Both the position numbers and the translations under genes were made by a program. 64,000 nucleotides of DNA, from NCBI GenBank assembly GCA_017860615.1, contig JAGDMU010000004.1:1-64000 (forward strand), given 5' to 3'. The notes beneath the pieces are model-generated. The model had not been told where the DNA came from. It saw only the letters and a list, made by a program, of their open reading frames with translations, and ran no database searches. Source of the stretch: Pseudomonadota bacterium (GTDB taxonomy: Bacteria; Campylobacterota; Campylobacteria; Campylobacterales; Sulfurospirillaceae). This document shows positions 48,414 to 56,375 of the stretch, piece by piece; the stretch's first letter is position 1, and each line of letters opens with the position of its first letter.

Positions 48414-49325
48414 CTACTTCCTTAGTGCTGTAAGTTCTTGAAGGGTGAGGATCAAAGGGTCAAAAAGGGTTATAGAACAGAGATACTCTTGTATGTCATG
48501 TGGTGCCTCTTTTTTAAGGGACTCCACAATAACAGGGATTTCCGTACAGCCCATTAACAATCTCTTAGCCCCATAATCTTTTAATGCCTGAAAAACTTTG
48601 ATTGCATTTAAAAGCATGCTGTTTTTATCAAAGCATTTAACGCCCTCGATGGCTAAGGTCAAATGTTTTTGATAATTCGATAAAGAAGGAATAGTGTTCA
48701 TGGAATAAATATGTTTAGAGTCTCCATAGACCCCCATTTGAGCAGCAAAAGTCGTTTGCAGTGCAATACACTTAAGCTTTCCAAACGTATCACTTTTTTT
48801 ATCAACAGAGGCTTTGAGGGAATGAAAGCGTATCTTTCGCTCTTTATAAGAACTATGATTGTAAAAATGGTTTAGCGCCATCTCCATATACGGATGTGCA
48901 CTATTGCATAAAACAATCAGTTCAATGTTTTTATGTTGAGGGCATTGGGCGACTGCAAGTTCAAGTGCTTTGAACAAACTTTTTGCAATATCATTCTGAG
49001 AGTCTCTTTTAGGAACAAAACAGGCTTGAAAAAGTGTGATTGAGTATTCATCTTCCAAAAAAGATAAGCACTCTTTCATTCCATAGGCTCCTGCCAAAGG
49101 TCCCATTCCCCCCAATAAAAGCACATGACTATGGCTTCCACCACCTAAAGGAATGTACGTCAAGAGTCCTGATCCGAAACATTGATCGACAGGATTTTGA
49201 TTGGATTGTTTCAGGGATTCAGCCTCTTGATGCAAACGATCAATATACGCATCTAAATAGCGCATAATTTCTTCTGAGTTATTGAAGAGTGTGGTATTAA
49301 ATGCTAAAGTAGGCGATTGTGACAT
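48414..49325 (-). CDS. Asp/Glu racemase-superfamily protein
   Basis: 303 aa. Two catalytic cysteines are present in their family context: LIVLCNSAH (first half) and LLMGCTEIP (second half), the paired acid/base Cys of cofactor-independent Asp/Glu/hydantoin racemases. GGMGPLAG is the substrate-binding loop. A D-amino acid made here could feed the neighbouring ligases; the substrate is unknown. It lies 14 bp after the first gene of the operon. Confidence 0.8.
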   Translation of the reverse strand: MSQSPTLAFNTTLFNNSEEIMRYLDAYIDRLHQEAESLKQSNQNPVDQCFGSGLLTYIPLGGGSHSHVLLLGGMGPLAGAYGMKECLSFLEDEYSITLFQACFVPKRDSQNDIAKSLFKALELAVAQCPQHKNIELIVLCNSAHPYMEMALNHFYNHSSYKERKIRFHSLKASVDKKSDTFGKLKCIALQTTFAAQMGVYGDSKHIYSMNTIPSLSNYQKHLTLAIEGVKCFDKNSMLLNAIKVFQALKDYGAKRLLMGCTEIPVIVESLKKEAPHDIQEYLCSITLFDPLILTLQELTALRK

Positions 49326-49339
49326 CGTTGCACTCCTCG

Positions 49340-50170
49340 TTATACATCTTTACCAAATTTTTTAGATATGGATTCAAACGCAACTAAAATCAAGTCAACA
49401 TAAGTATTAATCACTTCAACGATCAACTCTTTCGTTATTTTTTCGCCCGAAGCATCTTCATATTTTTGCATGGCATTCAGTACCGCTAAAAAGTGATGAA
49501 TCTCTGTCTCATACTGGTTATGCACGTCAATGTAACGTATCGCATCTTCGAGTGCATTCCCCTCTAAGTCGTAAAATTTTTCCATGCTGTACTTGAACGT
49601 TTGGTAACTGTACGCATACTCTGCATGGTTGTAAAACTCAGAGACCATATTGATGCACAGGGCATACGGAATAGCGTTTAAGAGCATACTGCGATACACC
49701 CACTCTGAAAACTCATTTGCCTCTTTGGTGTCGTAACAGCTTAGTTTCCATTCATCGCTTTTGAGCATCGCATAGGCAAACTCATCGTACAACCTTCCAT
49801 GCGAAATGGCATCAAAACCAAGACCTAAATCTTCATGGCTTGTACTCGCATTAAAGGCTGAAGCTTCCAAATAATCCAGTTTTTGATTGGGATTTTTGCA
49901 CTCAAAAGCTAACGTGTCAAGTCTGCAAGAAAGCCCATAAATAGGCAACATTTTAAGATGCGTCGCTTTCCAGCCATTCAGAAAAAAACTCAATGTTTTA
50001 TCGGGATATTTTTTCGAACAGATCTTTCTAAAAATAGCTTCTATTGCGGTGAAGCTCTCTTTTTTGCTTGACATTGTCGTTGCAATTGCCTCTTTAATGA
50101 CACTTGGTGGTAGCAGATCTATTACATCTTGCATGGTCTCTAACATGGTTCTTTTTACTTCAAGCTTCAT
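49340..50170 (-). CDS. Haem-oxygenase-fold, probably di-iron enzyme (HDO/TenA/PqqC-like)
   Basis: 276 aa from the ATG at 50170 (AAAGGGG 5 bp upstream; a longer frame to 50203 was rejected because it would begin inside the promoter region). All-helical. The SHEDLGLGFDAISHGR-type segment (family form: sHyeAl..f), YNHAEYAY, and the late IHH of IDVHNQYETEIHHFLAVL supply the Glu/His ligands typical of haem-oxygenase-like di-iron oxidases. Such enzymes desaturate, cleave or N-oxygenate amino acids and fatty acids. It is the first gene of the operon read leftwards from the divergent promoter. Confidence 0.6.
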   Translation of the reverse strand: MKLEVKRTMLETMQDVIDLLPPSVIKEAIATTMSSKKESFTAIEAIFRKICSKKYPDKTLSFFLNGWKATHLKMLPIYGLSCRLDTLAFECKNPNQKLDYLEASAFNASTSHEDLGLGFDAISHGRLYDEFAYAMLKSDEWKLSCYDTKEANEFSEWVYRSMLLNAIPYALCINMVSEFYNHAEYAYSYQTFKYSMEKFYDLEGNALEDAIRYIDVHNQYETEIHHFLAVLNAMQKYEDASGEKITKELIVEVINTYVDLILVAFESISKKFGKDV

Positions 50171-50201
50171 TCTAACCCCTTTTATAGTAAACATTACACC
50201 C

Positions 50202-50286
50202 ATTATAAGTTATGCGCGTCACAGTTTGCGTCACAGTTTTTGTGACATTAACTGTGACGCAAACTGTGACGCACTTTTTGTAGGAT
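50202..50286. promoter_or_regulatory. Symmetric divergent promoter/operator with tandem inverted half-sites
   Basis: A perfect 23-bp inverted repeat (50216-50238 and 50250-50272, 11-base spacer) is made of GCGTCACA half-sites repeated at 12-bp spacing in each arm, with another TGTGAC in the spacer. Exactly 8 bp beyond each arm lies a -10 box: attata at 50202-50207 (TATAAT on the minus strand) and TAGGAT at 50281-50286 on the plus strand. No -35 hexamers are seen, so both promoters are probably activator-dependent. The left one drives the biosynthetic operon, the right one the acyl-synthase-like gene. Confidence 0.8.
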
Positions 50287-50314
50287 GTTTTATCCCAACT
50301 TTAAAGGAGCGAAT

Positions 50315-51076
50315 ATGGTTTACCTCAACAAAAACGGTGCATTAACACAGCTTAAAGCGTTAGTGCGTGAAGGTGCACACCTGCACAGTCCTGAGTATGC
50401 ATTGCATCACTTAGAATCTAGGCAAGAAAGGGCATTAGGACTCTTTCACAAAAGGCTTTTTTTAGAAGAGATCATTGAAGAAAGCATCGCTTTTAATAAA
50501 AAATTGTCATGGAACAATGAGCAGAAAGTGCTCAAACTTACCACCACCGCTGAAGAGCTCATCAAAGTATTTAAATTACGCAGTGAAGTCTATGCAACCA
50601 AAGGGTATCAGCGTGAATTTAAAGATGAAATTGAAGGGCTCAATTTTGATACCTACGATACACACTCTGCTATTTTTTACTACCAAAGCGGACAGGAGAT
50701 AAGTGGATCCATACGGCTTATTTTTGATGAGAAGCATTTTCTTCCTACTGAAAAAAATGTTTCATTGGACTATTTACGAAAACATAAACTGGTGGAATTA
50801 TCAAGGCAGGTGGTCAAACAGAGTGATAAAGGGTTAGGTTTGGAATTTAAGAATTTTTACAAAGGTATCTATGAGCTTGCAGTGCAAAACCCTGAGAAGA
50901 TCAGTCTCATTTTGGCTGCCATCACCAGCGATCATTATGACTTGTACTCGAAGTTTGGAGGCATGAAAATCGAAAAAGAGCTCGATGCTTATGGTAATCT
51001 TGACAAAGCTATCTTAGTGCTTTCATGGAACATTCAAGAAGTCTCTGCCTTTTTCAAAAAATGCTTTTTACGGTAA
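50315..51076 (+). CDS. GNAT-fold acyl-synthase, FeeM/LuxI-like
   Basis: 253 aa from MVYLNKNG (AAAGGAG 5 bp upstream; an upstream in-frame ATG at 50285 sits next to the -10 box and was rejected). Residues about 90-215 match the autoinducer-synthase/FeeM pattern: FKLRSEVYATKGYQREF, SGSIRLIFDEK, LVELSRQVV, and a late YDLYSKFGG (family: yrLyeklGF). Such enzymes join an acyl chain to an amino acid or homoserine lactone. The N-terminal 80 residues are unlike LuxI. A product that is a diffusible signal is an inference from fold and from the adjoining sensor kinase. Confidence 0.65.
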   Translation: MVYLNKNGALTQLKALVREGAHLHSPEYALHHLESRQERALGLFHKRLFLEEIIEESIAFNKKLSWNNEQKVLKLTTTAEELIKVFKLRSEVYATKGYQREFKDEIEGLNFDTYDTHSAIFYYQSGQEISGSIRLIFDEKHFLPTEKNVSLDYLRKHKLVELSRQVVKQSDKGLGLEFKNFYKGIYELAVQNPEKISLILAAITSDHYDLYSKFGGMKIEKELDAYGNLDKAILVLSWNIQEVSAFFKKCFLR

Positions 51077-51084
51077 TATCAAAC

Positions 51085-51780
51085 CTAGGATGCAGGGGTG
51101 AGCTTGCATCCCACAAAGGGAATCGTCTCGATAATTTTGTATTCTAATTTGGCTCTGGTTCTATAAATCAATGTTCTAAGGGTACTTCTACTGATAGGAT
51201 TATGAGGCCAAATGAGGTACTCCAATTCCGTAAAAGAGATGACTTTCCCTTTGGCTTCAATCAATATTTTTAAGAATGAATTCTCTTTAATGCTCAGTTT
51301 GATAGGTATATTGCTGTAATAAAGTTGCTCACTACACAAATCGTAACTGTAGTTATCCCCTAAGACGATGAAGCTGGTATCTACGATGGTGTGATCGGTT
51401 CTATTTTTTTTGTGCAGTCCAAGCTGGATGGTTGATTTGAGCTCTTCTCGTTTAAACGGTTTAATGAGGTAGCCAATAGGATTGGTACGAACTGCCCTAC
51501 TAATGGTCTCATCATCGGCATATGCGGTAAGGTAGAGGATGGGAATGTTGGCTATTTTTTGAATTTCTTCAGCCGTTTGAATACCATCTTTACTATGATT
51601 TAAGTGAATATCCATAATGATAATATCAGGTCTAATTTTTTCAATCCACGCAATGGCTTCATCCGCATTAGTCACACAGGCAATCACTTCATGCCCCAGT
51701 TTAAGCAGCGCATTTTTAATATCAAGTGCGACAATAGCTTCATCTTCAACAATCAATAATTGTGTTTTAGTCATGCTCAC
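51085..51780 (-). CDS. Response regulator with C-terminal winged-helix DNA-binding domain
   Basis: 231 aa. The receiver (about 1-120) has Asp57 (IIIMDIHLN), LTAYAD and IKPFKR. The C-terminal 75 residues (IKENSFLKILIEAKGKVISF then RSTLRTLIYRTRAKL) match the OmpR/PhoB winged helix. Its start overlaps the sensor-kinase gene by 14 bp. The 12-bp-spaced direct half-sites at 44777-44796 and 50216-50272 are the kind of tandem site such regulators bind; this regulator is the nearest candidate. Confidence 0.85.
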   Translation of the reverse strand: MSMTKTQLLIVEDEAIVALDIKNALLKLGHEVIACVTNADEAIAWIEKIRPDIIIMDIHLNHSKDGIQTAEEIQKIANIPILYLTAYADDETISRAVRTNPIGYLIKPFKREELKSTIQLGLHKKNRTDHTIVDTSFIVLGDNYSYDLCSEQLYYSNIPIKLSIKENSFLKILIEAKGKVISFTELEYLIWPHNPISRSTLRTLIYRTRAKLEYKIIETIPFVGCKLTPAS

Positions 51781-53614
51781 TCCAGATAATTTCGACTCTC
51801 ACACCCTGCGTTGAATCAATACGCATCTCCCCTCTGAGTTGCTGAAGGGCAAGCGTTTTAACCAATACCAACCCTAGAGAATTCGATATTTTTTCTTCAT
51901 TGTATCCTACACCATCATCGTAAACACGCAAACGGTAATGCGTTCCCATTTTGTCTAATAGTATATGGATATTCCCCGTCCCATTTGGAAATGCGTATTT
52001 AAACGCATTGGTCACCAGCTCATTGAGAATCAGCCCACAATACATTGCTTGATCAATTTTCAGATCTGTTTTGATGTCAAAGTGAATGGCTATATCTTTC
52101 TCAGAGCTATCTTCAAACTCTTCCATCAAAAGCGAAAAATAGTCATACGCATTGACGTGTAAGATGGTCTCTTGTTTATATAAAAGTTCGTGCAGATGGC
52201 TCATTGCATTGATTCGGTTGTGAACTGTTTGCAAAATATCTTGCAATGTTTCATCACTGATTTCATCTTTTTGCAGTCTGACCAGTGAGACAATCATCTG
52301 CATATTATTTTTAACCCGATGGTTTAACTCTTTAAGGAGCAACTCTTTTTCTTCCAACGCAACATTAAGATTTTTTGTTTTTTCCTTAACTTTAAGCTCT
52401 AAGCGCTGTTGCTCATTTTTTTGCTGATGCATTAGCGTCTCATTGGCGATCTCTTTATCTTTTTGAAGCTGTTTGATTCTATCAGCTAAGGCGATAGAGA
52501 AGATCAATGCTTCTAAAACTATACAGAGTTCAATAAAATAACGCATATGTTCATAAATGTTAAAAATACCTGCACTGGAGAGATACATAAAGAAAAAGGC
52601 TATTAAAATCGTCACCCACCCAAAGAGAATAAAATAAGCCTGCCTGTTTTTCTTCACTGCCGCATAAAGCGCCACGATAAATAGATACACAAGCAACGAG
52701 ATAAAAAAGATATTGCGATAAGGATGCAAGGTGTTTGTGAACAATGTCGCAAAGAGAAAGAGCGTAAACACGATGAGATAAATGTTGAGTATTTTTCCCA
52801 ACAAAGGGTATTGTTGTATGCGTAAAAACGAGCGCGAAAAGAGTGCTAACGCGACGATAGGAAACGCGACAATAAAAGGGGATAAGCCAATCAATCGTAC
52901 AATCCATTCTTGATTTAAGATATAAATATTGGCAAGCCCCACATAAATGCCATGGTGAACCATAACCCCAACGATATAAAGAACGTAGTAGAGGTAACTC
53001 ACATCTTTGGTAAAAAAGAAGAGAAAAAGATTGTAAATTGCAAGAATACTCATGGCTCCAAAAAAGAGTGCAAGGCAAAGTTGATGCGAAATCTCTTTTT
53101 CATAAAAGTGCTCACGTTCCCAGAGATTCAGTTTCATAATAAGGGCTGTTACATAAGAGCGTGCTTTGAGATAATAAGTTTTTGACTCTTGGGGTGCGAG
53201 CGAAATCTTAAAAATAGGATTGATGGTTTTTCGCCCACTACTGATGTAATACAGCCCTTCTTTAGAGCTTGTAAGGTTACTTTCTTCAAACAGTTCGATT
53301 TCAGAGGTGATGGTATTGTCGTATTCGAGTATTTTCACCATGGTCTTATCGGTTTCATTTTTAAGTGTAAATTTCACCCAAACATCGAAATTTGGAGCAT
53401 AGCCAAACCCTAAAAGCTTTTTCTCATTTTTAAGGAATTCGCCTTCTTTCGTCTGAACCTCTTTGAGTGTGAGTAACTGCGTTTTATCAATGTAAATTTC
53501 AGCATGAGGCAAGAGATCATACAAAGGCACTTCGGTATTTATGCGTATGGGGCTGGCAAATACAAGCGATGAAAGTATCACTAAGATTACTATTTTCATA
53601 GACAACATTCCCAT
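51767..53614 (-). CDS. 7TMR-DISM sensor histidine kinase
   Basis: 615 aa. A short hydrophobic leader, a periplasmic DISMED2-type beta domain (about 30-165; VWVKFTLKNETDKTM), seven membrane segments (about 185-385), a coiled coil and an HisKA_2 domain with His432 in ELNHRVKNNMQMIVSLV lead to a HATPase domain (NELVTNAFKYAFP, DDGVGY, LGLVLVKTLA). DISM receptors usually bind carbohydrate-like or small extracellular ligands. Start at 53614 has AAAGG close by. It pairs with the overlapping response-regulator gene. Confidence 0.88.
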   Translation of the reverse strand: MGMLSMKIVILVILSSLVFASPIRINTEVPLYDLLPHAEIYIDKTQLLTLKEVQTKEGEFLKNEKKLLGFGYAPNFDVWVKFTLKNETDKTMVKILEYDNTITSEIELFEESNLTSSKEGLYYISSGRKTINPIFKISLAPQESKTYYLKARSYVTALIMKLNLWEREHFYEKEISHQLCLALFFGAMSILAIYNLFLFFFTKDVSYLYYVLYIVGVMVHHGIYVGLANIYILNQEWIVRLIGLSPFIVAFPIVALALFSRSFLRIQQYPLLGKILNIYLIVFTLFLFATLFTNTLHPYRNIFFISLLVYLFIVALYAAVKKNRQAYFILFGWVTILIAFFFMYLSSAGIFNIYEHMRYFIELCIVLEALIFSIALADRIKQLQKDKEIANETLMHQQKNEQQRLELKVKEKTKNLNVALEEKELLLKELNHRVKNNMQMIVSLVRLQKDEISDETLQDILQTVHNRINAMSHLHELLYKQETILHVNAYDYFSLLMEEFEDSSEKDIAIHFDIKTDLKIDQAMYCGLILNELVTNAFKYAFPNGTGNIHILLDKMGTHYRLRVYDDGVGYNEEKISNSLGLVLVKTLALQQLRGEMRIDSTQGVRVEIIWSEHD

Positions 53615-53750
53615 AAATACCTTTAAGTCATTTTTGCATTTGATTTGATCTTTTAAAGACTAAGAGAAGCGCTGTAGGCACTTTTATTCAATTTTAGCAA
53701 ATTTTAAAGATATTTGTAGTGCCTAAGCCCGTAAAAAAGTGATGCTGCTA

Positions 53751-53780
53751 AAAGATGCTACCTTCTTGGATAGCATCTTT
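53751..53780 (-). terminator. Terminator-like hairpin downstream of the iron-storage locus
   Basis: A perfect 10-bp stem (AAAGATGCTA and TAGCATCTTT, 10-base loop) lies 31 bp after the last gene of the leftward operon that begins at 59954. The T run at the arm end and a CTTTTTT tract 13 bp further on the minus strand support termination. The remaining 197-bp gap up to the sensor kinase gene shows no gene. Confidence 0.6.
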
Positions 53781-53811
53781 AAAAAGAGAAATGCTGTGGA
53801 AATGGTCTGAT

Positions 53812-54159
53812 TTAAGCTGGTTTTATTTTGGCTTTTGTACGTCTTTTGGGCTTTGTTGGAAGCGTTTCTTCGGTTGCAGTAACATCTTCTTGCGTACTTT
53901 TCGCCACGCTTTTTTTAGCAGGTTGGTAGAGCATATGATGCCAAAGAGAAAATCCAACCAGTGCGACACCTGCACCGATGTGAAGGTTTTTCATCACTTT
54001 AGACTTCATACCAAATGACGTTCCTACGACGATTGCCATAGAAGCGGTCATACCGATCTTAGCGACCTCTTTTTTGGTGTCTAAGTCCCACGTTTTAAAG
54101 CTTGGTCGTTTTAGCTCTTTTTTTGTCAAATTTTCGTTTCGCATTTTTTCCTGTCTCAT
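53812..54159 (-). CDS. Small membrane protein of the iron-storage locus
   Basis: 115 aa; the start may be 54144 (AGGA upstream of MRNENL). A hydrophobic segment (MTASMAIVVGTSFGM) and a second (NLHIGAGVALVGFSLWHHML) sit between a charged N-terminus and a basic C-terminal tail (TKPKRRTKAKIKPA). The HxxxxxxxxxxxxxxHH pattern could bind a metal, but nothing more can be said. It overlaps the 39-aa gene and is the last gene of the locus. Confidence 0.65.
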   Translation of the reverse strand: MRQEKMRNENLTKKELKRPSFKTWDLDTKKEVAKIGMTASMAIVVGTSFGMKSKVMKNLHIGAGVALVGFSLWHHMLYQPAKKSVAKSTQEDVTATEETLPTKPKRRTKAKIKPA

Positions 54160-54214
54160 ACGTTAATGCCAAGGTTAAGACCGCGGCAATTCCAAGGGGA
54201 AAGAGAAGAGGCAT
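54095..54214 (-). CDS. 39-residue membrane peptide
   Basis: This reading frame begins with ATG at 54214, preceded by AAAGGAT 6 bp upstream, and ends TAA at 54095-54097. It reads MPLLFPLGIAAVLTLALTYE then TGKNAKRKFDKKRAKTTKL: one hydrophobic helix followed by a basic tail. It overlaps the 115-aa gene in a different frame. A Fur-like box lies just upstream. Gene density and the ribosome-binding site support it; no family is recognised. Confidence 0.5.
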   Translation of the reverse strand: MPLLFPLGIAAVLTLALTYETGKNAKRKFDKKRAKTTKL

Positions 54215-54226
54215 AGATATCCTTTA

Positions 54227-54241
54227 TGATATAAGTTATCA
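54227..54241. promoter_or_regulatory. Fur-like box inside the iron-storage locus
   Basis: TGATATAAGTTATCA matches TGATAATnATTATCA at 11 of 14 defined positions and is extended to the 17-base palindrome ATGATA...TATCAT at 54226-54242. It sits 13 bp upstream of the 39-aa frame and may give the last two genes their own promoter. Confidence 0.5.
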
Positions 54242-54272
54242 TAATTATAAAACCTCTCCCCTAAGACTCTGC

Positions 54273-56369
54273 TTAGTTTTTCTCAATACGAATTTTTTGC
54301 ATGGAATTGAGTAATAATCCAATCGTCGTTCCATTGTGCAAAAAAGCTGTTTTGACAGGACTTAGAAGCCCTGTTGCTGCACCCGCTAAAATGATGCTGT
54401 TGATGCCAACGGTTGCGTTAAAATTACTATTGATACGCGCCATTGTTTTATTAGCGAGCACTTTTGCCTCTACTACGGCTTCGATGTCATCTTTGAGTAA
54501 GCTAATATCGGCTGTTGCTTTAGCGATATCCGCTCCTTTATACATACTAATACCTACATTGGCATTCATGAGTGCTGGTGCGTCATTGATGCCATCGCCT
54601 ACAAACGCAACGTGTTTTCCACTCTCTTTGAGTGCTTGCACGATGCTTGATTTATCGGTGGGTAAAAGCCTTGCATACACGGTGTCAATGCCTAGCTCTT
54701 TGGCTAAAGCTTGGGCTTTATCTTCCACATCGCCTGTAAGCATAACAATCTCTTTGACACCGAGAGTTCTTAGTTTCAAAAGAGCCTCTTTAGCATTTTC
54801 ACGCACACGGTCCACCATGCCAATCGTGCCTAAAAGCTTGTTGTTATACGCGATATAGAGCAAAATCTTGCCATTTTCCATACATGTCTTGATTTTCGCT
54901 TCGTGTTCCGTAAATGAAACTCGCTCATCTTCTTCTAAGAAGTGACGACTGCCGATGATCGCTTCTTTCCCGTTAATTTGGGTACGAACACCGTGTGCTA
55001 CGATAAACTCCACCTCTTCGTGGTGCATATGCACAAAACCACGCTCTTTCGCCGCTTTGACAACTGCCTCAGCAACGGGGTGAAAATAATGTTCTTCCGC
55101 ACTGGCGGTGAGATTTAAAATGGCATCTTCACTCCAAGCTTTATCGAACGAGCAAATCTCAACCACTTCAAGCTCTCCATGGGTTAACGTACCCGTCTTA
55201 TCGAAGATGAACGTATCGACATGCGAAAGCGCTTCCAAAGCTTTTGCCCCTTTGATGAGGATACCATGATGTCCAGCAATCGAGAGCGAATTTTTAAAAG
55301 CAACTGGTGTTGCAAGCTTCAAGGCACACGAATAATCCGCCTGAAGTACCGCTGCTACACTTGCCATATCACGGCGAATGAGGTAGGAAAGCCCCGCAAG
55401 TCCTAATGTTACGGGAACAAGCTTGTCCGCCAGCCTAGTGGCTTTAAGACCAATGGCAGATTTTTCATCGAGTGAGCTTTTGATGTAGTGTCTGATGCGC
55501 TGTGTTGCAGTGTCATCGCCTACTTGTTCTGCCCAGATGCGAATGCGTCCTGCTTCAACAACCGTACCAGAGATAACGCGACTGCCTCGCTCTTTTTTTA
55601 CAGGCTCTGCTTCACCCGTCATGGAAACTTGGTTGATGGAGGCTGTTCCATCGATGATATGCCCATCAATAGGGATGGTATCGCCTGAGCCTACAATGAC
55701 GATGTCACCCACTTTGACCTCCGAGGTACTGATGCGCTTTTGCGTAATTTTCCCATCCACTTCAACCTCTATCCACGCCTCTTCCACATTGGGTTTTGCA
55801 AGTTCTTTGATGAGATCATCGCTCTTGTGAACCGTCGTCTCTTCGATATACTCGCCGATTTCAAGCATAACATTGGTGCTATTGGCTGCGGTGTAATCGC
55901 GACGTGCCAAAGAGACACCCACTGCCATCGCTTCAAGGACTTTGGAGGTTAAGCCTTCACTGAAAAGTTCAACAACGCCCTCTTTGAGTAAAGGAATACT
56001 CGCAAGCGTGCTCACGGCTAATTTGATATTGGGCTGTGGAATAAATGGCTGAAACGCCAGTGCCATACCTGAACGTACAATGCCCTTGATACTGGGCTTT
56101 TCATCATGGTCGTTAAAACACGCATTGATCGAAGCATCGCAGATTTGATACGCGCTAATATCGAGCTCTTGAAGATGTTTCAAAAGCGCTTCTGCATTCA
56201 GCTCACCTTCAAACACAACAGAGCCGATTTTAGCGTTGATGCGAACCTCGTTCACCCCTTCTATTTTTTTAAGATCAGCACTGAGCGCGTGGGCATTGAT
56301 GTGCTTCAAAGCCGCGCTCACATAGCGCAAACGCTGGGGTGTTTGGTGAATCAGGCGTGTTGTGTGCAT
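54273..56369 (-). CDS. P1B-type metal-transporting ATPase (P1B-6/FezB-like)
   Basis: 698 aa. The N-terminal 70 residues (RLIHQTPQRLRYVSAALKHI) form an HMA-2-type domain without a CxxC motif. The actuator TGEAEP, phosphorylation site D390KTGT and GDGINDAPA hinge are intact. The transmembrane metal site reads SCALKLATP (Cys348), so the usual CPC of copper/zinc pumps is replaced. Among P1B pumps, variants of this sort are found in the group linked to ferrosome formation (FezB). Its job would be loading metal, presumably iron, into a compartment or out of the cytoplasm. Confidence 0.85.
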   Translation of the reverse strand: MHTTRLIHQTPQRLRYVSAALKHINAHALSADLKKIEGVNEVRINAKIGSVVFEGELNAEALLKHLQELDISAYQICDASINACFNDHDEKPSIKGIVRSGMALAFQPFIPQPNIKLAVSTLASIPLLKEGVVELFSEGLTSKVLEAMAVGVSLARRDYTAANSTNVMLEIGEYIEETTVHKSDDLIKELAKPNVEEAWIEVEVDGKITQKRISTSEVKVGDIVIVGSGDTIPIDGHIIDGTASINQVSMTGEAEPVKKERGSRVISGTVVEAGRIRIWAEQVGDDTATQRIRHYIKSSLDEKSAIGLKATRLADKLVPVTLGLAGLSYLIRRDMASVAAVLQADYSCALKLATPVAFKNSLSIAGHHGILIKGAKALEALSHVDTFIFDKTGTLTHGELEVVEICSFDKAWSEDAILNLTASAEEHYFHPVAEAVVKAAKERGFVHMHHEEVEFIVAHGVRTQINGKEAIIGSRHFLEEDERVSFTEHEAKIKTCMENGKILLYIAYNNKLLGTIGMVDRVRENAKEALLKLRTLGVKEIVMLTGDVEDKAQALAKELGIDTVYARLLPTDKSSIVQALKESGKHVAFVGDGINDAPALMNANVGISMYKGADIAKATADISLLKDDIEAVVEAKVLANKTMARINSNFNATVGINSIILAGAATGLLSPVKTAFLHNGTTIGLLLNSMQKIRIEKN

Positions 56370-56375
56370 GAAAAA

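Noticed and set aside
44776-50235. Direct 21-bp repeats flanking the biosynthetic operon, read as att sites or insertion-generated duplications
   Set aside because: Each copy is at the same 8-bp distance from an identical -10 box and one is part of a larger inverted repeat; shared promoter elements explain this better.
50285-50314. Upstream start for the acyl-synthase gene (10 extra residues)
   Set aside because: It lies between the -10 box and the strong AAAGGAG at 50303; translation from there has no ribosome-binding site.
50315-51076. Annotation as an acyl-homoserine-lactone synthase (LuxI)
   Set aside because: The fold pattern is shared with FeeM and exosortase-associated acyltransferases, and the N-terminal 80 residues are not LuxI-like; no LuxR is present.
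52560-53078. 172-aa frame on the minus strand within the sensor kinase gene
   Set aside because: It is a shifted-frame shadow of the membrane domain coding sequence with no start signal or known motif.
54301-54858. 185-aa plus-strand frame opposite the P1B ATPase gene
   Set aside because: It is the antisense of a well-conserved gene and has no recognisable protein features.
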